Of a stretch of DNA of 64,000 bases, positions 12,001 to 21,211 are shown piece by piece (positions within the stretch are counted from its first letter, which is position 1; each line of letters starts with the position of its first letter). The notes under the pieces were generated by a model, which saw only the letters and a program-made list of their open reading frames with translations, had not been told where the DNA came from and ran no database searches. The position numbers were made by a program, and so were the translations under genes. Origin of the DNA: Neocallimastix lanati (nom. inval.) (taxonomy: Eukaryota > Neocallimastigomycota > Neocallimastigomycetes > Neocallimastigales > Neocallimastigaceae); NCBI GenBank assembly GCA_016946835.1, contig JACVTC010000033.1, positions 1,346,501 to 1,410,500 on the forward strand, written 5' to 3'.

Positions 12001-12910
12001 TAAATTCATAATTATTAATTTTTACTGGTAATCGAACAATAATTCCTTCCGAGTATTCTTCATCTTGTGTTGCTAGTTGGATTCTTCCACGACTTTTTCC
12101 AACTGTTTCATATTCACCAGGTAATTTATCAAAATACTGCTTAGTAACGATGCTTAGGTTACTACAAGAATCAATTAAAAGTTTTCCTAGTACTCCGTCA
12201 ACACTTGCATCAACCATTGCTAAGTCTTCTTCGGCTACTTCATTACTTTTACTTATGTAGCTATGGTCATAGTTATTTACTAATAAAGTTCGTGCTATTA
12301 CATTGTCTACAGTTCCAATTATTTTAGACTTTTCTAACTTTAAACCTTGAGTTAATTGTGAACGAATTTTAGGACATGCATTCAAGAGTTGACCTATCGT
12401 AATACTGGATTTAAGATTATTTAAATCATCCATAATATTGTAAGGTTCTTTATTATTCATCATTTTGATATTCCTTTTTACTAATTGAGTATTTCCATTA
12501 TTAGTTTCCTTAGTTTTTGTTGAAATTAATTTTTCCAAAGTATTAGTTTTATTTTGTTGATTATCTTTATTCATTTCTAGATCTTCTATTTCATTATCGA
12601 TTACAAGTATATCTTCAGATTCAACTTTTTCCTTTCCTTTTGATGAATAATTGTTGTTTTCTTCTTTACTTTCTCTTACTCTTGTCATATTTCTTAATTC
12701 CTTTTCTTTTTGTTTTTCTTTGTTAATATTTGGTTGAGTTAAAATTGAAGGAAGTATTTGATTTTTATAAACTTTATTTGGTTTATTATGCAGCTCATTT
12801 TCTTTCTTCTTTCTTAAAGCAGGAGTTGCAAAAGGACGTGGATTATCTTTTAAACTTTTATGTACTTTCTTGGAATTATTTTCTTCTTTTTCGCTGTTAT
12901 TATCATTCAT
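9095..12910 (-). CDS. Element B Pol polyprotein
   Basis: 1,271 residues from the first Met, although the frame is open further upstream into the end of gag and is normally reached by frameshifting. Order of parts: a low-complexity Lys/Asn/Glu-rich N-terminus (1-200), a retropepsin-like region around residue 247, reverse transcriptase with LCIDYRKVND and a FIDD active site (596-599), RNase H starting at IIRTDAS, integrase zinc region (HNIGHEGYY to CEKCQ), and integrase triad D997, D1056, E1092 with 35-residue spacing. The C-terminus is a basic SH3-like tail with no chromodomain. The protein is nearly identical to that of element C. The protease-RT-RH-IN order is the Ty3/gypsy order. Confidence 0.93.
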   Translation of the reverse strand: MNDNNSEKEENNSKKVHKSLKDNPRPFATPALRKKKENELHNKPNKVYKNQILPSILTQPNINKEKQKEKELRNMTRVRESKEENNNYSSKGKEKVESEDILVIDNEIEDLEMNKDNQQNKTNTLEKLISTKTKETNNGNTQLVKRNIKMMNNKEPYNIMDDLNNLKSSITIGQLLNACPKIRSQLTQGLKLEKSKIIGTVDNVIARTLLVNNYDHSYISKSNEVAEEDLAMVDASVDGVLGKLLIDSCSNLSIVTKQYFDKLPGEYETVGKSRGRIQLATQDEEYSEGIIVRLPVKINNYEFNADFRIIEKEDSFYDMLINFKTQIDHCLFIHPTLNSLCKLLSESEYEEIAKINNQYYDEESIICTIRKVEETNNEKEIIKELTPMEFIESDEFLSTLNKDYKEQIIKILKEMIDIVATSTEELTPSKLSPHKIRLKANAKPVKLRSYRLTKLKSDILKEELTKLIKKGLIEPSCSEWSSPVVLILKHNGKWRLCIDYRKVNDMTEKDSYSVPYIDEIFDSLGGAKIFTTLDLFSGFHQILMDEESVEVTTFTTKFGNYQFKVMPFGLTGAPSTFQREMNKILFPFIGEFVYVFIDDVLIYSKSIEEHLIHIKQVLEVFKENKLKINIEKCHFLQTEVDVLGHKLTTKGLSPMESKITAIKKWEAPSSIHELRSFLGAIGYYRDFIPKYAQITSPLCKLLKKNTKYEWNKEQQESFELLKEKLINAPILKFPSFDKPFIIRTDASYNGIGGVLLQKEEETGKEHPIHFISRSLKKTEKNYGITDLEGTALFYCMTKFKSYIEGNPLPTTIYTDHKPLVGLFKNKEPLNARQTRWCLTASMLGINIKYESGKKNVLADALSRMKSKEERKILLTKITNGNNEELLSKVIKEFINEKFTVIDGEDYFIDNGNYRKLITDENERFKLILEAHNIGHEGYYKTYQRLKKNFYWNHMIKDIKRIVSNCEKCQLNRPQPYPEPTENHPTKVEGPFVHLGLDIIGPLPKTRNNNQYIIVTVDYFTKWVEAEPTENITSSDIIKFLINVFARHGVPQVITTDNGVQFTSDMTKIFLDLYDVYVKFIATYHPESNGLTENRNKEIGKLLRLLGRKNQDWDEVLPSALWALRTTKNTATGHSSFELVYGREDQQPYDIAIRTIENAGKSYDEILMEKFVRHYQWTREACENVKNANKYWATRREEQISMKKGKELKAGDLVLVRNFSRTKLEPYYNGPFKILKIQFNTATLIDQKTGKQLDRNVHFKNLVKFNSAYREA

Positions 12911-13056
12911 TTTTCTTTTTACAGCATTTATAATGATATCATCCTCACTAAAATCAGATTCTTCAGATTCTTCGTTAAAGGAATTATTATCAATTGGAGT
13001 ATTCTTAGTAAAAGTATTATTTTGTAAATTATTTAATGAAGCTATTGTTTTGTCAT

Positions 13057-13090
13057 TGGGAGTGCTTCTGCTCCCATTTAGAAGTTTAAA
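13057..13090 (-). promoter_or_regulatory. Programmed -1 frameshift signal at the gag-pol junction of element B
   Basis: Reading the - strand: TTTAAAC (13090-13084) sits in the gag frame as U UUA AAC, a canonical -1 slippery heptamer. A 7-base spacer follows, then TGGGAG and CTCCCA forming a 6-bp hairpin with an 8-base loop (13076-13057). The gag stop is two codons after the heptamer. The pol frame is the -1 frame and is open across this point. Frameshift expression of Pol is known for Ty3-type elements; its use here is inferred from the near-perfect layout. Confidence 0.85.
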
Positions 13091-13983
13091 GACTTTTTGG
13101 AATATATTTCTTTTTTATTTTTTTCCATAATCTTATTTAATTGAGGGCAATAGTATGAGTAATGACCTTCTTCCTTACAGAAGAAGCAAGTTTTAACGGA
13201 TAAATTTCTCATTTTCTGGGTTGATTCTTCTATAATATCTTGAGGTTTCAGTTTATTATTTGTTTGACTTGTTTGGAAAGTTTCGTTTCTTCTTTTAGGA
13301 TAAAGTCTTGAAGTAGTACTGTTTTGATTATTTTGATTATGCTGGGAATTATTAACATTATAGGTATTAATATTATTGTTCCTTACAGAAAGTCTATCTA
13401 CTTTCTCGGCAATTTTGAAAGCTTTCTCCATACTTATATCATCTTTAAGGGATAATTTCTTCCAGGCTTCATAATTATTTTGAATAGAATCAATATAATC
13501 TAGTACACCAATGCGCTTTCTTCTCTTTTTATCAAGTTTAGTGTACAAAGTTCTATATCTTACATTAAAGTCTTTAATCTTTTCGTTTCTTTTAATTCGC
13601 ATTGCACGAAGTTCTTTAAGAAGTAAATTTTGGTCTTCTTTAATACCGTAAAAATTTTCAAGACTTGAAATAATTTTTTCAAGAGAAGGAAATTTATCAT
13701 CATCAACATTTTCTTCTTCATCATCTTCTTCTTCATCTGATGAATCATCACTTTCATCATCACTATCTTCTCCCAAATCTTCAATAACGCGTTGTACTTC
13801 ACCAGAGCTGGTAAGTAAACAAGCATTAAATATTGTTTCCGGATCTGTGATACCTTGTATCTTGATCCAAAGTTTTAATTCAGTAGCCCAGGACTTTATA
13901 TCTAAATTGTCCTTGCTAAGCTTCACTATGTCTCGTAATTCTTTCTTTAATTCTTTAAAACTTAAAGTACTTTTAGTAGACAT
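13078..13983 (-). CDS. Element B Gag (capsid/nucleocapsid)
   Basis: 301 residues. The N-terminal two thirds is a helical capsid-like region interrupted by an acidic run of Asp, Glu and Ser (about 73-98). The C-terminal part has one CCHC zinc knuckle, CFFCKEEGHYSYYC (C-x2-C-x4-H-x4-C), typical of nucleocapsid RNA binding. It starts MSTKSTLSF just after the A/T-rich end of the leader; the C copy has a matching start. It ends at the frameshift signal. Confidence 0.9.
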   Translation of the reverse strand: MSTKSTLSFKELKKELRDIVKLSKDNLDIKSWATELKLWIKIQGITDPETIFNACLLTSSGEVQRVIEDLGEDSDDESDDSSDEEEDDEEENVDDDKFPSLEKIISSLENFYGIKEDQNLLLKELRAMRIKRNEKIKDFNVRYRTLYTKLDKKRRKRIGVLDYIDSIQNNYEAWKKLSLKDDISMEKAFKIAEKVDRLSVRNNNINTYNVNNSQHNQNNQNSTTSRLYPKRRNETFQTSQTNNKLKPQDIIEESTQKMRNLSVKTCFFCKEEGHYSYYCPQLNKIMEKNKKEIYSKKSLNF

Positions 13984-14169
13984 TTCGTTTTTAGTTAATA
14001 ATTTTTTTTTTTATTATAAATTAACGAGGTTATTAAATACGAATAAATTTGAAAGTCCAACTTTAAAAATATAATTTAACAAGTAATTTAATATCGAATC
14101 AAATTTTAAAACAATATATCTTAGTAATTTTTGAAAATAATAATTTTATTTGCTTTCTTTAGTAAGTAT

Positions 14170-14439
14170 AAGCTCGAAATCCTTATCGACAACTTAGTAG
14201 AAATTATAAAGCACGAGGTTCTTTTCGACTACTTTTTTAAGAATAATTTTAAGTTCGAAATCTTTATCGACAACTTAATAGAATAATTTTAAGTTCGAAA
14301 TCTTTATCGACAATTCAATGAAATAATTTTAAGTTCGAAATCTTTATCGACAACTTAATAGAATAATTTTAAGTTCGAAATCTTTATCGACAACTTAATA
14401 GAATATTTTTCAAGCTCGAAATCTTTATCGACCACTTGA
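14170..14439 (-). repeat. ~40-bp tandem repeat in the element B leader, 7 units
   Basis: Direct repeats of roughly 40 bp; each core on the + strand reads close to AGTTCGAAATCTTTATCGAC. The outer units are more diverged (AAGCACGAGG type), as expected of an array that turns over in the middle. Each unit has two TCGA palindromes 8 bp apart. Element C has one unit more. The role is unknown; leader repeats could bind a protein or act in RNA packaging. Confidence 0.9.
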
Positions 14440-14615
14440 ATTTTGTAATTTAGTATATTTGTAGTAATAAATTTAGAAGCAAAGTTTTATTTATTATTTT
14501 CACCTTTCAAAAATTTTTCTTTTTAAACGATAAATATTGTATTGTTATAGCTAATAAAATTATTAATTAATTATAATTATTAAACACAAAAAATAATCTT
14601 TATTGTCGTACAATC

Positions 14616-14752
14616 TGATAGTACACACTGTCTGACGTGCAGCTTACCTAATGATGTCATGCCACGCGTGTGCCACGATTACTATATTCAATATAAAATA
14701 TAGCAGTTCAGAGCCCACTAGCCCAATTACTATGTAGGATAAACTTAATCCG
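14616..14752 (-). other. Conserved structured segment in the element B leader
   Basis: The - strand has the same ordered blocks as the element A leader (CGGATTAAGTTTA, GGCTCTGAACTG, AATCGTGG, GGTAAGCTG, TACTATCA). The hairpin between blocks two and three here is CTATATT with AATATAG (14697-14703 and 14682-14688), different in sequence from A but in the same place with the same 7-bp length. The first and fourth blocks can pair (AGTTTA, one bulge, CCTA with TAGGTAAGCT). Shared by two distant gypsy lineages, so probably under selection as RNA. Confidence 0.65.
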
Positions 14753-15012
14753 ATAATCTATGTACGGAATAAAAAAATTTTAAAAGTATTCAATAATATT
14801 TTTATTAACTAATAAAAATTAACTAAAAACACAATATTTTCAAAGTAAATTAAGATTCTATTACAGGAATTATATAACAAATAAAGTACCAGTAATAAAA
14901 AAAATAAAAAAAATTTAAATGGCGAAGTTAGCCAAAGTCTGATACTTTATATAATAAAGTGCCTTATAACTAGCACAAAGAAAAGTAAAAAAAATTATAT
15001 AAAAAAAACAAT

Positions 15013-15367
15013 CTTACGCCTTCGGTGACGTAAGCTCCTTATTCGCCAGTGCTTGGAAAGTACCCGCACCTTCGTGTGTTGAAACGTTGAAGGTTGAACT
15101 ATTATTACCGGGTCGGTAACCAAATACCTTCGTCTACTTTCCAATTAATCTCCAAATTAACTACTATTCAATAACCTACTATGAATAGAGTTAATTTGTT
15201 GCTATCTGAGAATACACTGTGTATGAGCTCTATCCGCTCCTTGTTATAATTTTACAAAATTTGTTTTTTTAGAATCTTAATTTTACTTATTTAAAAAAAA
15301 TTTTTTTTATATATATATATCAAACAAGCGCCATGGGTTAATCAAAGGATTAACGACTTACTTGTTT
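15013..15367 (-). other. Structured 5' leader region of element B
   Basis: Another GC-richer island. CTTACG (15013-15018) pairs with CGTAAG (15029-15034) around a loop containing TTCGG. Nearer the LTR, AAACAAG (15322-15328) pairs with CTTGTTT (15361-15367), and inside it GTTAATC (15337-15343) pairs with GATTAAC (15348-15354). The same hairpins are present in element C. No open frame of note. Probably leader RNA structure used for packaging or translation. Confidence 0.55.
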
Positions 15368-15430
15368 ATCAATATAAAATAAAAAAAAAATTAAAAAAAA
15401 AATCTATGTTATTTACTATTATTTCTATTT

Positions 15431-15451
15431 AATTCCCCGATATCTCCACCA
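15431..15451 (-). other. Putative tRNA primer-binding site of element B
   Basis: Six bases inside the 5' LTR the - strand reads TGGTGGAGATATCGGGG. The opening TGG and its complement ending CCACCA fit pairing to a tRNA 3' end. The longer complement resembles part of a T-arm but does not fit standard tRNA spacing exactly, so the donor tRNA is not named. Unlike element A, this looks like tRNA priming. Confidence 0.55.
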
Positions 15452-15457
15452 TATAAA

Positions 15458-15755
15458 TGTTAAGGTTTTAGAGAATTAAATAAAAATAAAGTAAGGAAAC
15501 ACAAATTTTATTTATTTATTTATTATTTTTATTTATAAATTTATTTGATTTTATTTGATGATATTTAAAAATTAGTAGCAAAATTTACAACTATTTATAC
15601 TTTTTTTCAAGGCATAAAAGTTGTTCTTGCCACTAAATTACATTTTATTTATTTTTTTTTTTAAAAACTATTAAATTTAAATTGATTTTTATAATTAATT
15701 ATATAAAATTTAATTATAACAATATAAATAAAATACATTTATAATATTAATAAAA

Positions 15756-15808
<53 letters not shown>

Positions 15809-16304
15809 TTATTTATTTAAAAATATCTAAAATATTACTAATAAGAATTTATTTAATTGGCTATAATTTTTATTACAATCTGTTAAAATATTCAAATAAA
15901 AATAAAAATACTATTCTAATATAAAGGTTTTTAATAAAATAAAATATTTTTCAATATAAAATAAAACATTTCGATATAAAATTTTATAATAAAAAGTTAA
16001 AATATAATATATAAATTTTTAATTATCAATATATAAAAATATTATTAATATAAATTTTCATTATTAATATAAAAAAAATAAGATTTATTATTAATATTGC
16101 TAATATAAGTTTTAAATATATAAAAATATTACTATTAATATAAGATTTAATATAAAAATATAAAGTTTAATATAATTTTTGATTTAATTTTTGATCTTTG
16201 GATTTAAAAATTTATTAAAGTACAAAAATAATAATGTACACATAATGTATTAGAAATAAATCGTAGATTTAATTAAGAATGCATTATTTAGTACATTCTT
16301 ATCA
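15458..16304 (-). repeat. 5' LTR of element B
   Basis: 847 bp, one base shorter than its partner at 8229-9076, with the difference in a T run. It carries the B-type variant AAAGTAAGGAAACAC. It is followed at 16305-16308 by CAAA and then directly by the LTR of element C. Confidence 0.95.
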
Positions 16305-16308
16305 CAAA

Positions 16309-16630
16309 TGTTAAGGTTTTAGAGAATTAAATAAAAATAAAGTAAACAAACACAAATTTTATTTATTTATTTATTTTATTTATTTATTTTTTTTTTATTT
16401 GATTTTATTTTTATCTTATTTGATTTTATTCGATGATATTTAAAAATTAGTAGCAAAATTTACAACTATTTATATTTTTTTTCAAGGCATAAAAGTTGTT
16501 CTTGCCACTAAATTACATTTTATTTATTTTTTTTTTTAAAAACTATTAAATTTAAATTGATTTTTATAATTAATTATATAAAATTTAATTATAACAATAT
16601 AAATAAAATACATTTATAATATTAATAAAA

Positions 16631-16686
<56 letters not shown>

Positions 16687-17182
16687 TTATTTATTTAAAA
16701 ATATCTAAAATATTACTAATAAGAATTTATTTAATTGGCTATAATTTTTATTACAATCTGTTAAAATATTCAAATAAAAATAAAAATACTATTCTAATAT
16801 AAAGGTTTTTAATAAAATAAAATATTTTTCAATATAAAATAAAACATTTCGATATAAAATTTTATAATAAAAAGTTAAAATATAATATATAAATTTTTAA
16901 TTATCAATATATAAAAATATTATTAATATAAATTTTCATTATTAATATAAAAAAAATAAGATTTATTATTAATATTGCTAATATAAGTTTTAAATATATA
17001 AAAATATTACTATTAATATAAGATTTAATATAAAAATATAAAGTTTAATATAATTTTTGATTTAATTTTTGATCTTTGGATTTAAAAATTTATTAAAGTA
17101 CAAAAATAATAATGTACACATAATGTATTAGAAATAAATCGTAGATTTAATTAAGAATGCATTATTTAGTACATTCTTATCA
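16309..17182 (-). repeat. 3' LTR of element C
   Basis: 874 bp, starting TGTTAAGG and ending TTATCA on the + strand. It differs from the B LTRs by AAAGTAAACAAACAC and by an extended T-rich section near 16366-16432. It matches its partner at 23634-24507 in length and variants. Confidence 0.95.
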
Positions 17183-17200
17183 AGATGCCCCGACGAAGAC

Positions 17201-20200
17201 TCAAGCTTCTCTGTAAGCGGAGTTAAACTTTACTAAATTTTTAAAGTGAACATTCCTATCGAGTTGCTTTCCAGTCTTCTGATCGATTAAGGTTGCCGTG
17301 TTGAATTGAATTTTTAAAATTTTAAATGGTCCATTGTAATATGGTTCTAGCTTAGTGCGGCTAAAGTTTCTAACAAGAACAAGATCACCAGCTTTTAATT
17401 CTTTTCCTTTTTTCATACTTATTTGTTCTTCTCGTCTTGTTGCCCAATACTTGTTAGCATTCTTCACATTTTCGCATGCTTCTCTAGTCCATTGATAATG
17501 ACGAACAAATTTTTCCATTAAAATTTCATCATACGATTTACCTGCATTTTCAATTGTTCTTATGGCTATATCATAAGGCTGTTGGTCTTCTCTTCCATAT
17601 ACTAATTCAAAACTAGAATGTCCGGTAGCTGTGTTTTTGGTAGTTCGAAGTGCCCATAAAGCAGAAGGTAAAACTTCATCCCAATCTTGATTTTTCCTTC
17701 CTAATAAACGAAGTAATTTTCCAATTTCTTTATTTCGGTTTTCAGTGAGACCATTGGATTCAGGGTGATAGGTAGCTATGAATTTTACATAAACATCATA
17801 AAGATCAAGAAAGATTTTAGTCATATCAGAAGTGAATTGGACTCCATTATCTGTAGTAATAACTTGAGGCACACCATGTCTTGCAAAAACGTTTATTAAA
17901 AATTTAATTATATCAGAGGAAGTTATGTTTTCAGTGGGTTCGGCTTCAACCCATTTGGTAAAGTAATCAACAGTTACTATAATATATTGATTATTATTTC
18001 TTGTTTTTGGTAACGGTCCTATAATATCTAATCCTAAATGCACAAAGGGACCCTCCACTTTAGTTGGATGGTTTTCGGTTGGTTCTGGATATGGTTGAGG
18101 ACGATTTAACTGGCATTTTTCACAATTACTAACAATTCTTTTGATATCTTTAATCATATGATTCCAATAAAAGTTTTTCTTAAGTCTTTGATATGTTTTG
18201 TAATATCCTTCGTGGCCAATATTATGAGCTTCTAAAATTAATTTAAACCTTTCATTTTCGTCCGTTATTAATTTTCTATAATTTCCATTGTCGATAAAGT
18301 AATCTTCACCATCAATAACAGTAAACTTTTCATTAATAAATTCCTTTATAACCTTAGATAATAATTCTTCATTATTTCCATTAGTAATTTTTGTTAATAA
18401 TATCTTTCTCTCTTCCTTACTTTTCATTCTTGAAAGAGCATCAGCTAACACATTCTTTTTGCCTGATTCATATTTTATATTAATTCCAAGCATACTAGCG
18501 GTTAGACACCATCTTGTTTGCCTTGCATTCAAAGGTTCTTTATTCTTAAATAAACCAACTAATGGTTTATGATCTGTGTAAATAGTTGTAGGTAATGGAT
18601 TTCCTTCAATATAAGATTTAAATTTAGTCATACAGTAAAATAAAGCTGTTCCTTCCAAATCTGTGATACCATAATTCTTTTCAGTTTTCTTCAAACTTCT
18701 ACTTATAAAGTGTATTGGATGCTCCTTACCGGTTTCTTCTTCTTTTTGTAAAAGAACTCCACCAATTCCATTATACGAAGCATCAGTTCTAATGATAAAA
18801 GGTTTGTCAAATGACGGAAATTTTAGAATAGGTGCATTGATTAATTTTTCTTTTAGGAGTTCAAAGCTTTCTTGTTGTTCTTTATTCCATTCATATTTAG
18901 TATTCTTTTTCAATAATTTACATAAAGGTGAGGTAATTTGAGCATATTTAGGAATAAAATCACGATAATATCCCACTGCTCCTAAAAATGATCTTAATTC
19001 ATGAAGTGATGAAGGGGCTTCCCACTTCTTAATAGCTGTTATCTTACTTTCCATGGGACTTAATCCTTTAGTAGTAAGTTTGTGACCTAATACATCAACT
19101 TCAGTTTGAAGAAAATGGCACTTTTCAATATTAATTTTTAACTTGTTTTCTTTAAATACTTCTAATACTTGTTTAATATGAATTAAATGTTCTTCGATAC
19201 TTTTTGAATAGATCAAAACATCATCAATAAATACATAAACAAATTCACCAATAAAAGGGAATAAAATTTTATTCATTTCTCTTTGGAAGGTTGAGGGAGC
19301 TCCAGTAAGTCCAAAAGGCATAACCTTAAATTGATAATTTCCAAACTTAGTAGTGAAAGTGGTTACTTCAACGCTTTCTTCATCCATTAAGATTTGGTGA
19401 AAACCAGAAAATAAATCAAGAGTTGTAAATATTTTAGATCCTCCGAGACTATCAAAAATTTCATCTATATATGGAACTGAATAAGAATCTTTTTCTGTCA
19501 TATCATTGACTTTTCGGTAGTCAATGCACAAGCGCCACTTTCCATTGTGTTTTAGAATGAGTACTACTGGAGATGACCATTCTGAACAGGATGGTTCTAT
19601 CAATCCTTTCTTAATAAGCTTTGTAAGTTCTTCTTTTAAGATATCTGATTTTAATTTAGTTAACCTATAACTTCTTAATTTTACTGGCTTTGCATTTGCT
19701 TTCAAACGGATCTTATGTGGTGAAAGTTTAGAAGGAGTTAGTTCTTCTGTTGAAGTGGCAACTATGTCAATCATTTCTTTGAGAATTTTAATAATTTGTT
19801 CTTTATAATCTTTATTTAAGGTACTTAAAAATTCATCACTCTCAATAAATTCCATTGGAGTTAATTCCTTTATAATTTCCTTTTCATTATTCGTTTCTTT
19901 AACTTTTCTAATAGTGCAAATTATACTTTCTTCATCATAATATTGATTATTTATTTTAGCTATTTCTTCGTATTCACTTTCTGACAAAAGTTTACATAGA
20001 CTGTTTAAGGTTGGATGAATAAATAAACAATGATCGATTTGAGTTTTAAAGTTTATTAACATATCATAAAATGAGTCTTCTTTCTCAATAATTCTAAAGT
20101 CCGCATTAAATTCATAATTATTAATTTTTACTGGTAATCGAACAATAATTCCTTCCGAGTATTCTTCATCTTGTGTTGCTAGTTGGATTCTTCCACGACT

Positions 20201-21016
20201 TTTTCCAACTGTTTCATATTCACCAGGTAATTTATCAAAATACTGCTTAGTAACGATGCTTAGGTTACTACAAGAATCAATTAAAAGTTTTCCTAGTACT
20301 CCGTCAACACTTGCATCAACCATTGCTAAGTCTTCTTCGGCTACTTCATTACTTTTACTTATGTAGCTATGGTCATAGTTATTTACTAATAAAGTTCGTG
20401 CTATTACATTGTCTACAGTTCCAATTATTTTAGACTTTTCTAACTTTAAACCTTGAGTTAATTGTGAACGAATTTTAGGACATGCATTCAAGAGTTGACC
20501 TATCGTAATACTGGATTTAAGATTATTTAAATCATCCATAATATTGTAAGGTTCTTTATTATTCATCATTTTGATATTCCTTTTTACTAATTGAGTATTT
20601 CCATTATTAGTTTCCTTAGTTTTTGTTGAAATTAATTTTTCCAAAGTATTAGTTTTATTTTGTTGATTATCTTTATTCATTTCTAGATCTTCTATTTCAT
20701 TATCGATTACAAGTATATCTTCAGATTCAACTTTTTCCTTTCCTTTTGATGAATAATTGTTGTTTTCTTCTTTACTTTCTCTTACTCTTGTCATATTTCT
20801 TAATTCCTTTTCTTTTTGTTTTTCTTTGTTAATATTTGGTTGAGTTAAAATTGAAGGAAGTATTTGATTTTTATAAACTTTATTTGGTTTATTATGCAGC
20901 TCATTTTCTTTCTTCTTTCTTAAAGCAGGAGTTGCAAAAGGACGTGGATTATCTTTTAAACTTTTATGTACTTTCTTGGAATTATTTTCTTCTTTTTCGC
21001 TGTTATTATCCTTCAT
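17201..21016 (-). CDS. Element C Pol polyprotein
   Basis: 1,271 residues, nearly identical to the Pol of element B with only a handful of differences. It has the same order: low-complexity N-terminus, retropepsin-like region, reverse transcriptase (FIDD about 596-599), RNase H, zinc region and integrase (triad about 997, 1056, 1092). Translation is expected through a -1 frameshift from gag. The frame looks intact. Confidence 0.93.
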   Translation of the reverse strand: MKDNNSEKEENNSKKVHKSLKDNPRPFATPALRKKKENELHNKPNKVYKNQILPSILTQPNINKEKQKEKELRNMTRVRESKEENNNYSSKGKEKVESEDILVIDNEIEDLEMNKDNQQNKTNTLEKLISTKTKETNNGNTQLVKRNIKMMNNKEPYNIMDDLNNLKSSITIGQLLNACPKIRSQLTQGLKLEKSKIIGTVDNVIARTLLVNNYDHSYISKSNEVAEEDLAMVDASVDGVLGKLLIDSCSNLSIVTKQYFDKLPGEYETVGKSRGRIQLATQDEEYSEGIIVRLPVKINNYEFNADFRIIEKEDSFYDMLINFKTQIDHCLFIHPTLNSLCKLLSESEYEEIAKINNQYYDEESIICTIRKVKETNNEKEIIKELTPMEFIESDEFLSTLNKDYKEQIIKILKEMIDIVATSTEELTPSKLSPHKIRLKANAKPVKLRSYRLTKLKSDILKEELTKLIKKGLIEPSCSEWSSPVVLILKHNGKWRLCIDYRKVNDMTEKDSYSVPYIDEIFDSLGGSKIFTTLDLFSGFHQILMDEESVEVTTFTTKFGNYQFKVMPFGLTGAPSTFQREMNKILFPFIGEFVYVFIDDVLIYSKSIEEHLIHIKQVLEVFKENKLKINIEKCHFLQTEVDVLGHKLTTKGLSPMESKITAIKKWEAPSSLHELRSFLGAVGYYRDFIPKYAQITSPLCKLLKKNTKYEWNKEQQESFELLKEKLINAPILKFPSFDKPFIIRTDASYNGIGGVLLQKEEETGKEHPIHFISRSLKKTEKNYGITDLEGTALFYCMTKFKSYIEGNPLPTTIYTDHKPLVGLFKNKEPLNARQTRWCLTASMLGINIKYESGKKNVLADALSRMKSKEERKILLTKITNGNNEELLSKVIKEFINEKFTVIDGEDYFIDNGNYRKLITDENERFKLILEAHNIGHEGYYKTYQRLKKNFYWNHMIKDIKRIVSNCEKCQLNRPQPYPEPTENHPTKVEGPFVHLGLDIIGPLPKTRNNNQYIIVTVDYFTKWVEAEPTENITSSDIIKFLINVFARHGVPQVITTDNGVQFTSDMTKIFLDLYDVYVKFIATYHPESNGLTENRNKEIGKLLRLLGRKNQDWDEVLPSALWALRTTKNTATGHSSFELVYGREDQQPYDIAIRTIENAGKSYDEILMEKFVRHYQWTREACENVKNANKYWATRREEQISMKKGKELKAGDLVLVRNFSRTKLEPYYNGPFKILKIQFNTATLIDQKTGKQLDRNVHFKNLVKFNSAYREA

Positions 21017-21177
21017 TTTTCTTTTTACAGCATTTATAATGATATCATCCTCACTTTCAGTTGTGTCACTAAAATCAGATTCTTCAGATTCTTCATTAAA
21101 GGAATTATTATCAATTGGAGTATTCTTAGTAAAAGTATTATTTTGTAAATTATTTAATGAAGCTATTGTTTTGTCAT

Positions 21178-21211
21178 TGGGAGTGCTTCTGCTCCCATTT
21201 AGAAGTTTAAA
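21178..21211 (-). promoter_or_regulatory. Programmed -1 frameshift signal at the gag-pol junction of element C
   Basis: Same as in element B: TTTAAAC (21211-21205), a 7-base spacer, and the hairpin TGGGAG/CTCCCA (21197-21178). The signal is unchanged between the two copies, although gag and the gag-pol overlap differ nearby. Confidence 0.85.

Larger units (their letters stand above)
8229..16304 (-). mobile_element. Element B: Ty3/gypsy LTR retrotransposon with gag and pol, looks whole
   Basis: It reads right to left. The 5' LTR is 15458-16304 and the 3' LTR is 8229-9076; they appear to differ only in a poly-T length, so the insertion is young. Inside are a 1.47-kb leader with tandem repeats and structured segments, gag (13078-13983) and pol (9095-12910) in overlapping frames. 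The flanking duplication is CAAA at 8225-8228 and 16305-16308; reading it as ACAAA would move the LTR end by one base. Its family differs from element A. It is close kin of C but has its own LTR variants, so it is an independent insertion and not half of a simple tandem copy. Confidence 0.95.

Noticed and set aside
12730-13130. Short + strand frames across the gag-pol junctions of B and C
   Set aside because: Antisense shadows of gag and pol with hydrophobic low-complexity content and no independent support.
14170-14439. CRISPR-like repeat with spacers
   Set aside because: The spacers are as alike as the repeats, the array lies in a retrotransposon leader of a eukaryote, and no cas gene is present.
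14616-14752. Group I intron core (GTTCAGAGCCCACTAG resembles the R element) on the + strand
   Set aside because: The strand is antisense to the element, the P, Q and S partners are not found, and the corresponding part of element A does not preserve the rest of the R motif.
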